64,000 bases of DNA from Entamoeba invadens IP1 (GCF_000330505.1 NW_004443648.1:118536-182535); one strand, 5' to 3'. Shown: positions 7,846-19,768, numbered from the stretch's first letter. Notes: a model not told the origin generated them from the sequence alone. Numbers and translations: made by a program.

Positions 7846-10809
7846 TTAGAACGTCAATATAACGTCTGGGAATTCGACATCATCGGGCAAGTCATCTCCA
7901 TTCTTGTCTGTTACAGTGAGGGCAAGTGTCATAGCTTCTGCTTTAAAGTCTTCTCCAAACAACTCCTTGTATATCTCTTTGATTGTTTTCCCAAGTCTAG
8001 CCTTTCCGGTAGGTAAGTATGATGTGTATAACATTTTGACACCAACAGTGACACTCTCGACGTTCACAGAGAACTTCTTGAATATGAGGTCGACAAACTC
8101 TTGCATCGTGCAATTCCCATTGAACTCAAATTTGTCCCAAATCGTCACTTCCATTCCTTCGCAAAGTTTCTTTGTTACAACCTTTTCTGGTTCTGTTGAG
8201 TCCAAGTACCCAATTGCCAAGTTCAAGAAGGAGTTGTGGTAGCACGAGAATGGCTTCTTAAGCAAGATCTTGTACAACTCAATGCACTGGAGTCCAGAAA
8301 CGACTGCGGTTGTTGTGATCATGGCGGGGATGATTTTTCCTGAAATGAATTTGGTCTTGTTGAAGTCGGCAGGCTCGATGCAGTAGTTCATTGCTCTCAA
8401 GTTACTGCAGGCGGTGACAAAAGCGATGTGGTGATTGGTGTCGTCGTCCTTCTCGAACACAAGTGAGTGGACGGGTGTGACTTTCAATGTTTCCAATTTC
8501 TCTTTCAGTGCTTTGACAACTTCCATCAAATTTTCTTCGTCTTTATTTGCCGTGTTTTGTGGAGTTATTCCACTCTTTTCACAAATGTCGCACATCTCGT
8601 CTTTTGTCATGTTCTGTTTGATGCCAAAACACTCCGCTCGAAGAAGAGCTGCCGCCTCAACAAATCCAACACAAAACTCTTCATTTCTATTGAATGGGAC
8701 GACGTGTGGGAATTTCTTTGGTGCGTGCCAGAATGGTACACCCTCGTTGGTCACTGCGTTCTCTGGGAAGTCTGTGACAAGTTTGTGAATTGAATTAACA
8801 AAGTAGTTCTGATACTTTCCATATGCCCACTCAACACAGTCTTTCATGTCTTTTGGTGCGTGCACATTTCCATTATCAATCACCAATTCCAAAATGTTGA
8901 TCTGGTTGTTTGGTGTTTCCTTGTCCAAGTTCTCATAGAACTTGTTTTTGTCTGTGTTGTAACTTTCGACAGGTTCAATATCGCTCTTAAAGAGTCCTTC
9001 GAATCTGTCTCTAGCCCATTGGATGGTATGGTCGATGTTATTTGGGAAGTTATGTAATGTACACATTGGGATACTCTTCTCTGGTGCTTCATGAATGCTT
9101 CCAGTAGAGAATGATTGTGTGACAAATGGGACAACAGTCAGAGTGTTTCCTTTAGTCCCCATAGTTCCTCCTTCTATCATTGGGAGGGTGTACAACAAGC
9201 ATTGTGAGTCGACATAGTTTCTTGCTTGGACGTTATCCAATGCAGTTGTCACACAGTTAAGTTGTTTGTAGAACTTAACATTGAAGATGTTCTCCGTCTC
9301 AGGCCCAACTCTCAATTGGAAATCTTTGACTTTAATGTCGGGGTTAATAATTTCAACTGATTCTTTCGCAACCTTTGATTTTGGCATGCCGACATGCTTA
9401 TTTCTAAACAAGAACTGTCTCGACAAGTTGGATTTCTCGATGTTGTCATTGTCCGTCACATAAATCTCGCCATTTCCCGAGGCAACACCCATCATCGCCC
9501 ACGTCTTTATCACTTCACACCCAATTGCACCAGCACCTACCAAGAACATCTTGATGTCTGCAATTTGCTTTTGCAGAGCGTTTCCAATAACTTCAATTTG
9601 TGACGAATATCTCGACTCTTTGCTTTCAAACTCCTCCTTCTTCATTTCAAAAAAGTTGTCTGGAATGATCTCTAAACAGTCAAACACAGTGTATTGGCAA
9701 TAAGGAGTGTACTTCCCACTTGCAGCCTTTAGTACCTCTTGTGCTGCAATTCCGCCCAACGCAGTGTCTATTGGCGATATGTTTCCATTGTTTGTGAAGC
9801 AGAAGATCTTCTCTATCTTTTCGTCGCCTTCAATTTTAAGTTCTTTCAAAATTTCGCTGAACTTGGCGAAGTCCTCTTCACAGTGCGACTTTGGGAAGCT
9901 TCCAAACTTGTCTTTAAAGACCATCAAACCATGGAAAAGTCCCTGTATCAAATTCATTCTGTCTAATTTGGTCAAACAACTGAATGCGATCTCTCCAGGG
10001 TCGGTAAGTCGTTCTTTCAATGGCTTGTAGTGAAGAGTGACTAATGGTTTGATTTCAGTCATCTTCCCTCCCTTCACGTATTTGGTATATTTCGACAGAT
10101 CACCAACTTCGACAGCGTACCCAGTTCTCTTTGTCAACTTGAAGGTCTTTCCTCCATTTTTAGAATAGTCTAACTCGTCCATTCCAATAATCTCATCAAA
10201 TCGAACTTCGTCTCCAACGTCCATATTGCAAAAGTCGTCTTCGATGAAGTTGATTGAATTGTCGACGATCTCATTGATAATGAAACTTCTTGGGTTCTCT
10301 CCATTAGTGTCACTCACGACAAAGTTGTCTCCAAAGTCGTTGAAGATCATAGAGAAGACACCTCTATTAACTGCGTAGACCATTTTGATGTTGTGTTTTC
10401 TGCAGTTCTCATTGACGATGATTGACTCCTTTTCCCCCAATAATTGTGTCAACACCAAAATGTCATAGTTCGAATAAAGTGACTCGTCATTCAACTCACG
10501 CGTTTCTGCATTAACAGATACACTTGGATTGAGTTCTTGGAACTTTGAAACAGTCGCGGCGCTTACTACTTTTCCGATATCAGACTCAGAAAAGAAAAAA
10601 TTGTTACCGACCTCTTTAAGACCCCCTTTTGTGTTGTCCAAAAGCCCCACCGATTTGACGGACATCAATATCACGTTTTTGGCGATCTCACATCCAATCC
10701 CACTTAACCCAACAATCAACACACGAGTGCTGAGCATACGCATTTGCGCCTCTTTACCAATTGTGTATAATTGGCGACTTAAGACAGCCTCGTCTATCTT
10801 CTCTGCCAT
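7846..10809 (-). CDS. UBA1: ubiquitin-activating enzyme E1
   Basis: Activates ubiquitin with ATP, forms an E1-thioester and hands ubiquitin to E2 enzymes. The single-exon, 987-residue product is close to the canonical E1 length. It has the inactive first adenylation repeat (GLSGIGCEIAKNVIL, near residue 35), the active adenylation domain (GAGAIGCEVIKTWAMMG followed by DNDNIEKSNLSRQFLFR), the catalytic-cysteine domain with Cys583 in PMCTLHNFP followed by HTIQWARD, and a C-terminal ubiquitin-fold domain ending FPDVILTF. A two-halved full-length chain with both halves and this FCCH/SCCH size points to UBA1 rather than the shorter NEDD8 or SUMO E1 subunits. A GAACT element sits at 10829-10825, 16-20 nt before the ATG. 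Confidence 0.95.
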   Translation of the reverse strand: MAEKIDEAVLSRQLYTIGKEAQMRMLSTRVLIVGLSGIGCEIAKNVILMSVKSVGLLDNTKGGLKEVGNNFFFSESDIGKVVSAATVSKFQELNPSVSVNAETRELNDESLYSNYDILVLTQLLGEKESIIVNENCRKHNIKMVYAVNRGVFSMIFNDFGDNFVVSDTNGENPRSFIINEIVDNSINFIEDDFCNMDVGDEVRFDEIIGMDELDYSKNGGKTFKLTKRTGYAVEVGDLSKYTKYVKGGKMTEIKPLVTLHYKPLKERLTDPGEIAFSCLTKLDRMNLIQGLFHGLMVFKDKFGSFPKSHCEEDFAKFSEILKELKIEGDEKIEKIFCFTNNGNISPIDTALGGIAAQEVLKAASGKYTPYCQYTVFDCLEIIPDNFFEMKKEEFESKESRYSSQIEVIGNALQKQIADIKMFLVGAGAIGCEVIKTWAMMGVASGNGEIYVTDNDNIEKSNLSRQFLFRNKHVGMPKSKVAKESVEIINPDIKVKDFQLRVGPETENIFNVKFYKQLNCVTTALDNVQARNYVDSQCLLYTLPMIEGGTMGTKGNTLTVVPFVTQSFSTGSIHEAPEKSIPMCTLHNFPNNIDHTIQWARDRFEGLFKSDIEPVESYNTDKNKFYENLDKETPNNQINILELVIDNGNVHAPKDMKDCVEWAYGKYQNYFVNSIHKLVTDFPENAVTNEGVPFWHAPKKFPHVVPFNRNEEFCVGFVEAAALLRAECFGIKQNMTKDEMCDICEKSGITPQNTANKDEENLMEVVKALKEKLETLKVTPVHSLVFEKDDDTNHHIAFVTACSNLRAMNYCIEPADFNKTKFISGKIIPAMITTTAVVSGLQCIELYKILLKKPFSCYHNSFLNLAIGYLDSTEPEKVVTKKLCEGMEVTIWDKFEFNGNCTMQEFVDLIFKKFSVNVESVTVGVKMLYTSYLPTGKARLGKTIKEIYKELFGEDFKAEAMTLALTVTDKNGDDLPDDVEFPDVILTF

Positions 10810-11327
10810 TTATTTAAGGTTACTAGTTCTAATTACTTTTAAATTATTCGAACTCTCTTTTCTTTCTGGTATGTGTTCTATTTCGAGATTGAAGTTTTGT
10901 TTTTACTATTTATTTAGTTTCTAATACTATTAATTTATTAATTACCCAATTTATTTCAATTTATGAAGTTTTTGTTTTGACTTTATTTTACTGATTTTGA
11001 TAAATCTCATTTATTGAATTGCTATTTTTTTATTATTAATAATTACAAGTAAAGTTAACACAAAATTTATTACCATTAATTCTTGTTTAAGATTTACTAT
11101 AGTTGACTAATAGTATAAAAAATGGCACATTTACAATAGACAAATAATTAATAATATATTCTATTAATAATAATTTGAAATACTATAATAGTTATTTCTT
11201 AAAAAATTAAATAAATCTTTCATTTTTTTCATCGTCATTGAAAAAAAATTGTTATTAAAATGTTATAAATACAATGCACAATTACAACATAATAACTCAT
11301 TATTGAAAAATTGAACTATGAAATTGT
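10810..11327. promoter_or_regulatory. divergent promoter region, E1 and GCN2-like genes
   Basis: A 518-bp AT-rich intergenic stretch between divergent genes. GAACT occurs at both ends in the right orientation: 10829-10825 on the minus strand for the E1 gene, and 11313-11317 on the plus strand for the GCN2-like gene. Both lie 10-20 nt from the ATG. No gene is visible. Confidence 0.45.
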
Positions 11328-14300
11328 ATGACAGCAGAGGACTTAAATGAGCAACTAGAAGTTTATCTGAATATCCTCGACGTTTGTTATAATCCACCGA
11401 AATACAAAAATAACCATAAGAGCGCTGTTACTAAAATATCTGAAGAAGAGTGGCAAACGTTAATTGAAGATGAAACAACACCGAGCTGGTCCATCAACCT
11501 TATATTTACAAAATCCGACTCAGAACCTTATTACACTGCAAAGCTTGAGCAAACTGCTTTATCCCAATTCATGGCGTTTGATAGTTTTCAAAAGGAAATG
11601 ACAGAAACACTCAAGGTTTGTTATATACATTTTAACTATATTTTTATTATAATTTAACTATATTATTAATTATCTAACGCACAGACTTTTTTGGAAGAGG
11701 TCTCTCCTTTTTATACGTTGTACACCCTTTTAAAAGAAAAAGTCAGTGAGTGGAGGGAAAAGCACCAAACGCCAACAAGTGTGTTAGACAGATTAGAACG
11801 ATTTGACGAAATTCCCGTTATCGACACATCACAAGAAATTCGCACCTCGAAAAATTACACGGAGTGCGTCACCATATGGAAAGACTTCCACTATAACACA
11901 ATACGGATTTCGACAACACTCAACTCGTTTTCACTGATCGAGAAAATTGTCGAAATACTGAAGAGCACCAACTCGAAATATATAGAGCAGTACACAACAA
12001 TGAGAATCTATAATGACGAGGTGTGGATTATGAGACGAAGTGTCGGGTCTTCACTCTTCGATGATATTTTTAAGATGGACGACGTCGCAACACCAATTCG
12101 TCAGGTATTAAAAGGGTTACAATACTTATATGTGCATGGCCTATTTCACGGCAAAATAACGAAGAACTGTGTTATTCTGTCGAGTACAAAAAGTGTTGTT
12201 TTGGCGGACTTCTGTGTGTTGTATTTGCTTGATGGAAACTGCTTTCCTGAAACCGAGCAGATGTCTCTTTTGATTTTGAAAAAGGACTTGTGCGATTTGG
12301 CGGCTTTACTTGAAAACAATTTGGCTGGAGTTAACCCAAGCGTTCAACTCACTTCATTCATTCAAAGCTTGAAAACACACGAATCCATTGAATTAAGTTC
12401 TTTAATAAAAAGTTCAGGACTTATTCCTTCAAGGAGTTCGTGTTCGACGAAATTTGAGTTAGACGGCGAATATGAAGAAGTCAAATCGATATCAAAGGAA
12501 ATAGGGTTTTCAGCATATTACAGACAATGCGATGGGCAGTTTTATTGTTTTCAAGATATCGATTTGTCTGCTATGCAAACACACGTGATTTCTGAAGTCA
12601 AGACGAGACTCTCAAGGTTCTGCCAAGTGCACTCGAAGTACTTTCAATACTACTTTTTTAGTCAACCGACGTTAATGGTTCGTATGTCTATTAGTGAAAC
12701 CCCCCTCTGTTCATTCTTTCAAGACACTAAACAGTGTAGCTCAAAGAACACAATCCGAGAAATGTACTTCAAAATAGTGAGTGCCATTTATAATCTCCAC
12801 AAACAGAACATCGGACATGGTGCACTTTCATTGAAACACATTTTTATCAAAGACAACGACATTCGACTCGCTTTTTTTGATTTAGTCTCGGCGCAGTCTG
12901 TAGTTGTTCTAAAAGACATTTCCGCTTTGAAAAGACTATTTCTACTCTTTGGATGCTTCTTCATGCAAATTCCATTTCCAAAGGAAACTGAAACAGACAG
13001 AACAGTTCTTCGTATGCAAAGTGTCTTTCAAGAGACTCAAAACATTATGAAAGCTAAGACCTCGGAAGAGATCTTTTCGTATGTGTTGTGTTCCGATCAA
13101 AAGTCTCGACAAATTCTGACGACTTTACTCAAACAGCAACCATATCTCTTTACCGTGTCAGAGTACTTCACTCAACAAAAACTGTGCTGTGAACCTATTA
13201 ATGAGTTCAAACCATTTTTAACTTCAATTGACGATCTATTTCTTCAAAATACCGTATTTATAGCTGGCGACAATATTAAACCAACCCCACTGTATAAATC
13301 AAAGAACCTCTTTTTATCGTCGAATGGGTGCTTATACAAGTTTGTCATATCAACATCTTCTGTTATCTGCGAAGACCAATCGTCATTCATTTTCTCACCA
13401 TTTTTCAAAGAGAAGTCGTACGGAATACAACTGTCGTGCACAAATAGTGACAGAAACTACTTTTCAGATGTACTGATGAAAACGTTATTTTTGTCGCGTT
13501 CAATCCTTTCAATGACGGATGGCGTGGCATACGCTTTGCATTATAACTTCCCGGGATACTTAATAGAGTTGGCTAAAGTGTTTAAAATCAATTTTAATCC
13601 CCATGAACCGTATCAATATTTGTATTCACAACTGACTCGACTCTCCGTGACTCAACCGATTTTGAAAAACATTTTGAAAATGAATGAAACAAAACAGTTG
13701 TTGGAGTACATGAGAGGATTTCCTTTCTTAAAAACACTGAGAGAGACAATTACTGAAAATAGAATATCGTCCCTGCTCAACAACGATGAAAGCTTCTTGT
13801 GTTTTGATGTCTTCTGTGAAGAGTGTAAAAGCGTATCGTCATGTCCGCACAGCTTCTTGTGTTCTATAACCAACTTGAATGATGGGAAAGTAGTTGGTTT
13901 TGCCTCAATGGTCGATACTCCTTTTGAGCAAGAACGTGAGAACAACATCTTTGGACCACTCGAGTCGAAAGGGGAGACCCAACCCCTCAAATTTAAGAGT
14001 GAAGGAGTTAGAGAGTCTCTCGAAGCTTCACACTCGAGTGGACACTTCTCTTCATTTAAAGAAGACTCTGGGCTGAATAAAGTGAAGAGTACTTCATCAA
14101 GGAAAATAGAGAAAGGGAAGGAGATGGAAGACAAAGAAATTAAAGAAGACAAAGGGTCCCATTGTTCTGTCGGGTCCACTCCATTGTCTGGGATGTTCTA
14201 TCAATCGAAGGTGAAGAGTGACGACTCGATGTCTTTTGTGTGTGATTTGGTGATCAATGGCGTCCAACCAATCCAACACGCCTCTCCAAAAATTAACGTG

Positions 14301-14837
14301 TTGGTTGTTGTCCAACAAAAGAAGTCTGAACCCCTCAAGTTGGTGCAAGCACTTCGAAAAGACGGATATGTCACTGTTATGGTCTACAAAGAAAATTTGA
14401 TGGTAGAAGATATTGACGTATTATCTAAACAATACAACACTGAGTGGACTATTGTATATAACGATGGATTAAAGCTCTTAGAGAACGGCAAACTGAGTGA
14501 AAGGAAGACTCTTACCGATGTCATGATATCCGTGAAGAGTGGGAAGAAGTATGAGGTAGTGACTTATATGTATAACAAAGTCGATATGATGGGGATGATG
14601 CTGAAAGAAGACACTGCAAATGCACTTGAGGAAAAGGTGTATGTGACTGTCATTTCATTTGAGACGGAAGACGTATTTAACTCAACAAGTGCGGAGATAG
14701 TGTCGGGCTTTGAGAACGCGCGTTACATGTCTGGTAACGACAAGATCCTTGTGATACTTAAGAATTATGACCATCAGTATGTCAATCTAGTGGTGAATAC
14801 AAAACAATTGAAGGAAAAGGGGAAGAAGAAGAAATGA
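11328..14837 (+). CDS. GCN2-like protein with two degenerate kinase domains (2 exons)
   Basis: A 1146-residue protein with the layout of the amino-acid-starvation kinase GCN2. Exons are 11328-11615 and 11685-14837, with a 69-nt intron (GTTTGTT...GCACAG, phase 0). Residues 1-130 look like an RWD domain ending FYTLYTLLKEKVSEW, which the splice joins correctly. The first kinase-like domain (about 150-330) has HGKITKNCVIL near residue 251 in place of HRDxKxxN. The second (about 380-560) has HGALSLKHIFI near residue 474, and FFD where DFG belongs. Residues ~620-860 resemble the histidyl-tRNA-synthetase-like domain (DGVAYALHYNFPGYLIELAK). The end (970-1146) resembles its anticodon-binding fold. Neither kinase domain keeps the catalytic Asp, so phosphorylation of eIF2alpha seems unlikely; a scaffold or tRNA sensor is my inference. 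The HisRS-like call is based on pattern only. Confidence 0.68.
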
Positions 14838-15102
14838 GTGTTGCCCATTATAGAAATGCCCTCTTTGTTATATAAATAAATAATTTTCAAAAGGATTTCT
14901 TGTTCTACTCAATGATTTATTCAAATGACGCCAATTTTTCAAAATACGTCTATTTTTAAAAGTTAATGAGTAATGGTAATAAAAACTATAAGTATAGTTT
15001 ATTTATTTCTTGAATTGCATATCACTTCAGTCAACTAATTAAACTTCATTCAGTCTTGAACTTGAGAGATCAATTCAAACTTGAAAAAATAGAAGCAAAA
15101 TC

Positions 15103-16704
15103 ATGAGTAAGAAAACATACTTCGTCGGAATCGACTTGGGAACGACATTCTCAGCAGCGTTCGTCTTCGACGAGGTCCGCCAAGAAGCAAAGGTTTTGAC
15201 ATTTTTAAATGGAGACAATTCAATGGCTTCCGTTGTGAATTACAAAAGAAGAGCCGTAGGCGCCCAAAGCCTTGACGTCATCTGTGAAGTCAAAAGATTG
15301 ATTGGATGTCAATATAGCGATCCTGCTGTACTTGAAGAGACGCTACCATACCTCCCTTATGAAGTCGAGAAGGATGAAAAAAGTGGACTTTGTCGAATCA
15401 AAATCGACTATGACGATGGGCGACCAACTATTTATCGAAGCCCAGAACAAGTCAGTGCTGTTATCTTGTACAAAATCAAGGTGGAGATTCAGCGCTCCTT
15501 TGGATTTAAAGAGGGCACCGATGAGATGCGCGTTGTTGTGACGTGTCCTGCTTACTTCAAAGACCTTCAAAAGGAACTTACGTCTGAAGCCGCCCGTCAA
15601 GCTGGGTTAGATGTTATAAAAGTGTTACAGGAACCTTCTGCAGCGGCTTATTGTTATGGTCTTGAAAAGTTAGAAGATGGGTTGTTCTTCACGTTCGACT
15701 TTGGAGGAGGAACCCTTGATACCACTGTCATGAAAAAGGCCGGTACGAACATCACTTTTGTATGGAACGGAGGGGACCAACACTTAGGTGGTCTTGATGT
15801 TGACAAGGAGCTTGTGAAGTTGATCGAAAACCGCATTAAAGAGATCAACCCTGGCTTGTTAAACCGACTTTTTAAAAAGAGTGGGAATGAAGGGAGTTCG
15901 CGGAGAATGATTAAACAACGACGCGAGTTTAACTTGAAGAAAATCCTCGAGAACGTGAAAGTGTCACTTTCGCAGTTGCCGATGGTCGATGTTGATTTGT
16001 CTGATATATCTGAGGAGGCTGGAACACTTGGTCTTGTCCTGAGTCGAGAAGACCTTGAAACGGCGTGTGAGAAGTTGTTTGAAAGGTGTATGGGCGTTGT
16101 GAAGAAAACATTGAAAGAGTCTAATATTAGTGCCAAAAGCATTAAAAAGGTGATACTTGTTGGAGGAAGTTCACAGATTCCAAAGATCAGAGAGATGTTG
16201 GGGGAATATTTTGGAGCAGAGAAATTGTTAGATTCGATCGACTGCAATTTGGTTGTGGCGAAAGGTGCATGCAGGTACGCGTTTGACTTTGGGAAAGGCG
16301 CGTTACAAATTACAATTAATGAAGTGATGACGAGGGATTTATATTTAGAAGGTGTCGACGAAAGGGGGAAAGTATACAAAGCAAAGATTGTGGAAAAAGG
16401 AACAGCATTGCCTTTAAAAGAAAGTAGTTTCCCGGCACAAGCTATCAATTCTGAGATCGATATTGTTCTGTTTGAAGAGGAGACTGAGTTGGGGAGATTC
16501 ACTGCAAAAACAAACATTCACTCTGGTGACTATGTTATGATTAAAGTTGGAGTTGATACTAATGGTGTTGTCAAATTAAATGTCTTGGACAAAGATGGTA
16601 AAATTGATCCGAACTCAGTTGTTGCAAATGTCGAAAGAAAAAAGGTGGGAGACATAAAACAGACTGGGAAGGCAAGTCAAGAAGTCGTGGAATTCTTCTC
16701 GTAA
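15103..16704 (+). CDS. short Hsp70-family chaperone
   Basis: A 533-residue Hsp70-superfamily protein, intronless. The ATPase domain is complete, with three Hsp70 signatures: GIDLGTTFS near the start, FDFGGGTLDTTV around residue 198, and ILVGGSSQIPKIRE around residue 350. A recognisable beta-sandwich substrate-binding region follows, but the protein stops about 100 residues before a canonical cytosolic Hsp70. The helical lid and the C-terminal EEVD are missing, and it ends VVEFFS. There is no signal peptide or KDEL. It therefore probably binds ATP but may not hold substrates or TPR co-chaperones normally. The stop is followed by AT-rich noncoding DNA with no continuation of the lid in any frame that I can see. 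A GAACT motif lies at 15058-15062. Confidence 0.88.
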   Translation: MSKKTYFVGIDLGTTFSAAFVFDEVRQEAKVLTFLNGDNSMASVVNYKRRAVGAQSLDVICEVKRLIGCQYSDPAVLEETLPYLPYEVEKDEKSGLCRIKIDYDDGRPTIYRSPEQVSAVILYKIKVEIQRSFGFKEGTDEMRVVVTCPAYFKDLQKELTSEAARQAGLDVIKVLQEPSAAAYCYGLEKLEDGLFFTFDFGGGTLDTTVMKKAGTNITFVWNGGDQHLGGLDVDKELVKLIENRIKEINPGLLNRLFKKSGNEGSSRRMIKQRREFNLKKILENVKVSLSQLPMVDVDLSDISEEAGTLGLVLSREDLETACEKLFERCMGVVKKTLKESNISAKSIKKVILVGGSSQIPKIREMLGEYFGAEKLLDSIDCNLVVAKGACRYAFDFGKGALQITINEVMTRDLYLEGVDERGKVYKAKIVEKGTALPLKESSFPAQAINSEIDIVLFEEETELGRFTAKTNIHSGDYVMIKVGVDTNGVVKLNVLDKDGKIDPNSVVANVERKKVGDIKQTGKASQEVVEFFS

Positions 16705-17136
16705 TTACAAAAATCATTTATTTAGAAGAATTCTATTATTCTAATTTCATTTTAAGTAAGAATAATTTTCTAGTTAATAATAATATATTGTTAATTTCAA
16801 GCTTTATTTATATTTATGAACTATAAAATATTATATTATTCCCAACACAATAATTTGATGGATTTATTTAAATTAATTATTTTAATGATTTTTTAATTAA
16901 CACATAAATAACGCCCTTATTTTTGTTTTGGCCTGTTTTTCCAGGGATATTAATCCAATTTTTGATGATTTTCCTTTTTTTGGCTTGTGTATAGTTTATG
17001 CACATAAAATAAACTTAAAAAAACGGAAATTTATTTAATAAACTCGATATTTCCCAGATTATTAGACCACTTGAATTTTGTTCAATGTTATTTAAAGTGT
17101 TAAATAATAAAAAAAAACATCTGATCTTTTTCAAAG
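16705..17136. other. AT-rich intergenic stretch
   Basis: 432 bp between two genes in the same orientation. It is strongly AT-rich with poly-A and poly-T runs. No reading frame, repeat or RNA gene is supported. No clear GAACT element precedes the next ATG. Confidence 0.4.
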
Positions 17137-18634
17137 ATGACGAAAGAGGAAAAGATGTGTTCAATTGTTCCTTTTAGAACAGTGAAATACGCTTATGAGA
17201 GTGACGCAAGAAAATGGAGTTCAAAAATGATGGTAATTCAGTTGAAGAAAATGAAAGAGACAAAAATTGCGTTTCTGTTTTATTTGTTCAAGGTAAGCGT
17301 CGACGAGTTTTTGGAGGCGAATGAATACTTCTTTAAGAAGTACACACCACAGATGCGGTTGGATACTTTCACCCGCGCGAGAATCAAAAAGATATCACAG
17401 ACAGTCAATACAAATGTTCAGGCGTGTATTTTACAAAAGGCAATCCGACGCTTTTTGAACCAAAAAGAGGAAAAACGGTATTTACACTGCGCGCACGTTG
17501 TTAAAGAATTCATAACAACAGAAAAGTTTGTTGCACCGTGTTAATTGTTTCACTCTAATCAATAGAACTTATGTTGAACAACTTTGTGTTGTTGAAGAGT
17601 TGATCCACCAGCCATTACTTCAAACCGACATTTTGTCACTTAAAGAGACCGAACTGATCTTTAATGGAATCTCTGTGATATATGGTATTAACAAAACTCT
17701 CTTCAAAACTATTTGTAGAGAGATGAATGTGTATTCCCAAGACTCGACATTCGGAAAAACCTTTTTGACCATCACTCCATTCTTGAAGATGTACAGCGAC
17801 TATTGCCAGATTTATCCAAAAATAAATCAGTTGGTCACTTCACTCAAATCGTCGGAGAAATTCACATGCTTTTATAAGAAGCAAATTGTAAAAGCGCCCT
17901 CTAATTACGTTAACTTTGATTTACTGGCACTTTTGATCACACCAGTTCAGCGACTACCAAGGTACAAACTTCTCTTGTCCGACCTTTTTGAGCACACAAA
18001 ATTCAAAGATGTTGACTACTCGAACATCAAAAAATCATTAGAAGAAATCGAGAAAGTTACAAGTTTTGTGAATGCACAATCCAAGAAAGTCAAAGTGTAC
18101 GAGTTCATGAGTCAGCTCGACAGCACAATCAAGGACCTTCCTCCAAACTTTCAGCTCATCCAACCCGACCGTTTTTTCATCTCAACTACCACTGTTTTAC
18201 TCGCAGAGGTGTGGATCGATTTGGTTCAAAATAAAAGTTCGACAGAGACAATGACTTTAAAGGATTTTAATAAGTTCCAACAGTCAAATCAGTACATAAA
18301 TAAGAAGGACATTGACATCAAATTGGTCGAAAAGGGAATTACTGTCGAGATGTATTTGTTCAACGATATCATTCTCTTTGCAAAAAAGTCCAAAGGGATT
18401 TTCAACCAAAAACCACTACAGTTCCATAACATCCTTTGGATATCGAAGACCTCCTTCTCAATCGACGCCGACAAGGTCCAGCTGACCACTGACGACGAAA
18501 TATATAAACTTACGTTCCAAACACCACAACTCAACGAGGAGTGGACCAAAGCGCTTCGATCCGCATTTGATAAAATGAAGTCAACTGTTAAAGACCTCAA
18601 GAAGAGACAAACGTTCTCGCCCAAGGGGTTATAA
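17137..18634 (+). CDS. RhoGEF with DH and PH domains (2 exons)
   Basis: Predicted guanine-nucleotide exchange factor for Rho/Rac GTPases, a large regulator class controlling actin in Entamoeba. Exons 17137-17525 and 17566-18634 flank a 40-nt intron (GTTTGTT...CAATAG, phase 2), giving 485 residues. The join produces FITTEKTYVEQL, the conserved first helix of a DH domain, which strongly supports the model. The DH hallmark LLITPVQRLPRYKLLLSDL follows. A PH domain covers roughly residues 340-470 (VEMYLFNDIILFAKK and a final helix EEWTKALRSAFDKM). An N-terminal ILQKAIRRFL segment just before the DH domain resembles an IQ motif and might bind calmodulin. The target GTPase cannot be told from sequence. 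Confidence 0.9.
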
Positions 18635-18766
18635 ACATCATTTCACGTATTTAAGCATCATCTTATGAAAGTTTTGTTTTGTCAATTGAATTATAAAGTG
18701 TTAAAAACAAACCAATAATGTACTATATCTTTTTGGAATTAAATGTTTTGGAACTGAAAATGGAAG

Positions 18767-19768
18767 ATGAAGGAACTGTTCAAAGGGGTGTACAGACAAA
18801 TAGAGTATATATTTGCACGGATAAGTATGGTCAAGGAGGTCAAAAACATGTTCTATTTGAATTTGGCGCAATGTGTTTTGTTGAGTATTTTTGGTGTTGT
18901 GTTTTTAATAACTTTTCATGGTTTGTTTTTTCTCTTTTTTTACGCTTATTAATCTGCCCATTCGGACATAATCACAAAAATGAGAGATTGACAATTAGTC
19001 ACTGAGAGGGGAGGAACGACTGAATATTTGGGGGAAAAAAATCTCGAGGAAAGTGAAGCGAGTTTGACTGAAATTTTCAGCGAAGTTCTTGCCAAAAACG
19101 ACATCATTGACTTCGAAAAAATCGACAAATATTGTGCTACACAAATTGCGGCCCCCATCCTTGTTATAATGATGTTGTACAAGTCGGTGGTTAACTTAAA
19201 CATCACAACGATGGTATTTTGTTTGATAGGGTGTGGTGTGATGGTTTTTACATTCATTTCAGCGTGTTTCACAAATTTGTGGTTCTTGGTGAGTCTTGGA
19301 TTATCTGTGGGATCGTTCGTGTCTTGCTATTTCATTTTTTTGATTATCAAAACGCGTCTAGCACAGGCAGACCCTATTATTGAAATTGAACTTTGTGACT
19401 CCGCTTCTTTGTTGTGTGTGATGGTGTGTATTGCATTAGGAGCAAAGTTCTTACTACTTGGACTCATGCTTCCGCTATTGTTTTCATTCCCAACAACGTT
19501 ACAAATGAACAAGTGCTCGAAAAAAATACAACAAAAGTTCTGTTACGTATCGACTGTGTTTGTCATCATCAGTGTCACGAATTTTTTCGCACTGCTCGTC
19601 ATGTTTATTAGCATCATACACTTCTCGTTTTACAATTTGGTTCTCTCTGCAACACTTTTGATTTTTGTTCTTATTTCAGAGGGAGTTGCGTTATCTCATC
19701 AATGGAAAGGAAATCACTACGATATCGGCGAGCAATTTACCGATTCTGAAGGTAATATTGATGCCTGA
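18767..19768 (+). CDS. multi-pass membrane protein (2 exons)
   Basis: Unrecognised integral membrane protein of 307 residues. Exon 1 is 18767-18920 and exon 2 18999-19768; the 78-nt intron (GTTTGTT...CAATTAG) is in phase 1. Exon 1 starts MKELFKGVY and ends in a hydrophobic helix (LAQCVLLSIFGVVFLITF). Exon 2 alone has no ATG, only a TTG at 19028, so the upstream exon is needed. About eight to nine hydrophobic segments are visible. A charged loop (NLEESEASLTEIFSEVLAKND) follows helix 1. The C-terminus HQWKGNHYDIGEQFTDSEGN is polar and probably cytosolic. The ATG at 18718 opens a different frame that lacks hydrophobic character. GAACT at 18751-18755 is 16 nt before the chosen ATG. Confidence 0.66.

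Noticed and set aside
15654..16517. 287-codon minus-strand frame
   Set aside because: It lies entirely antisense to the Hsp70 gene and has low-complexity Ser/Leu/Phe composition typical of a complementary-strand shadow.
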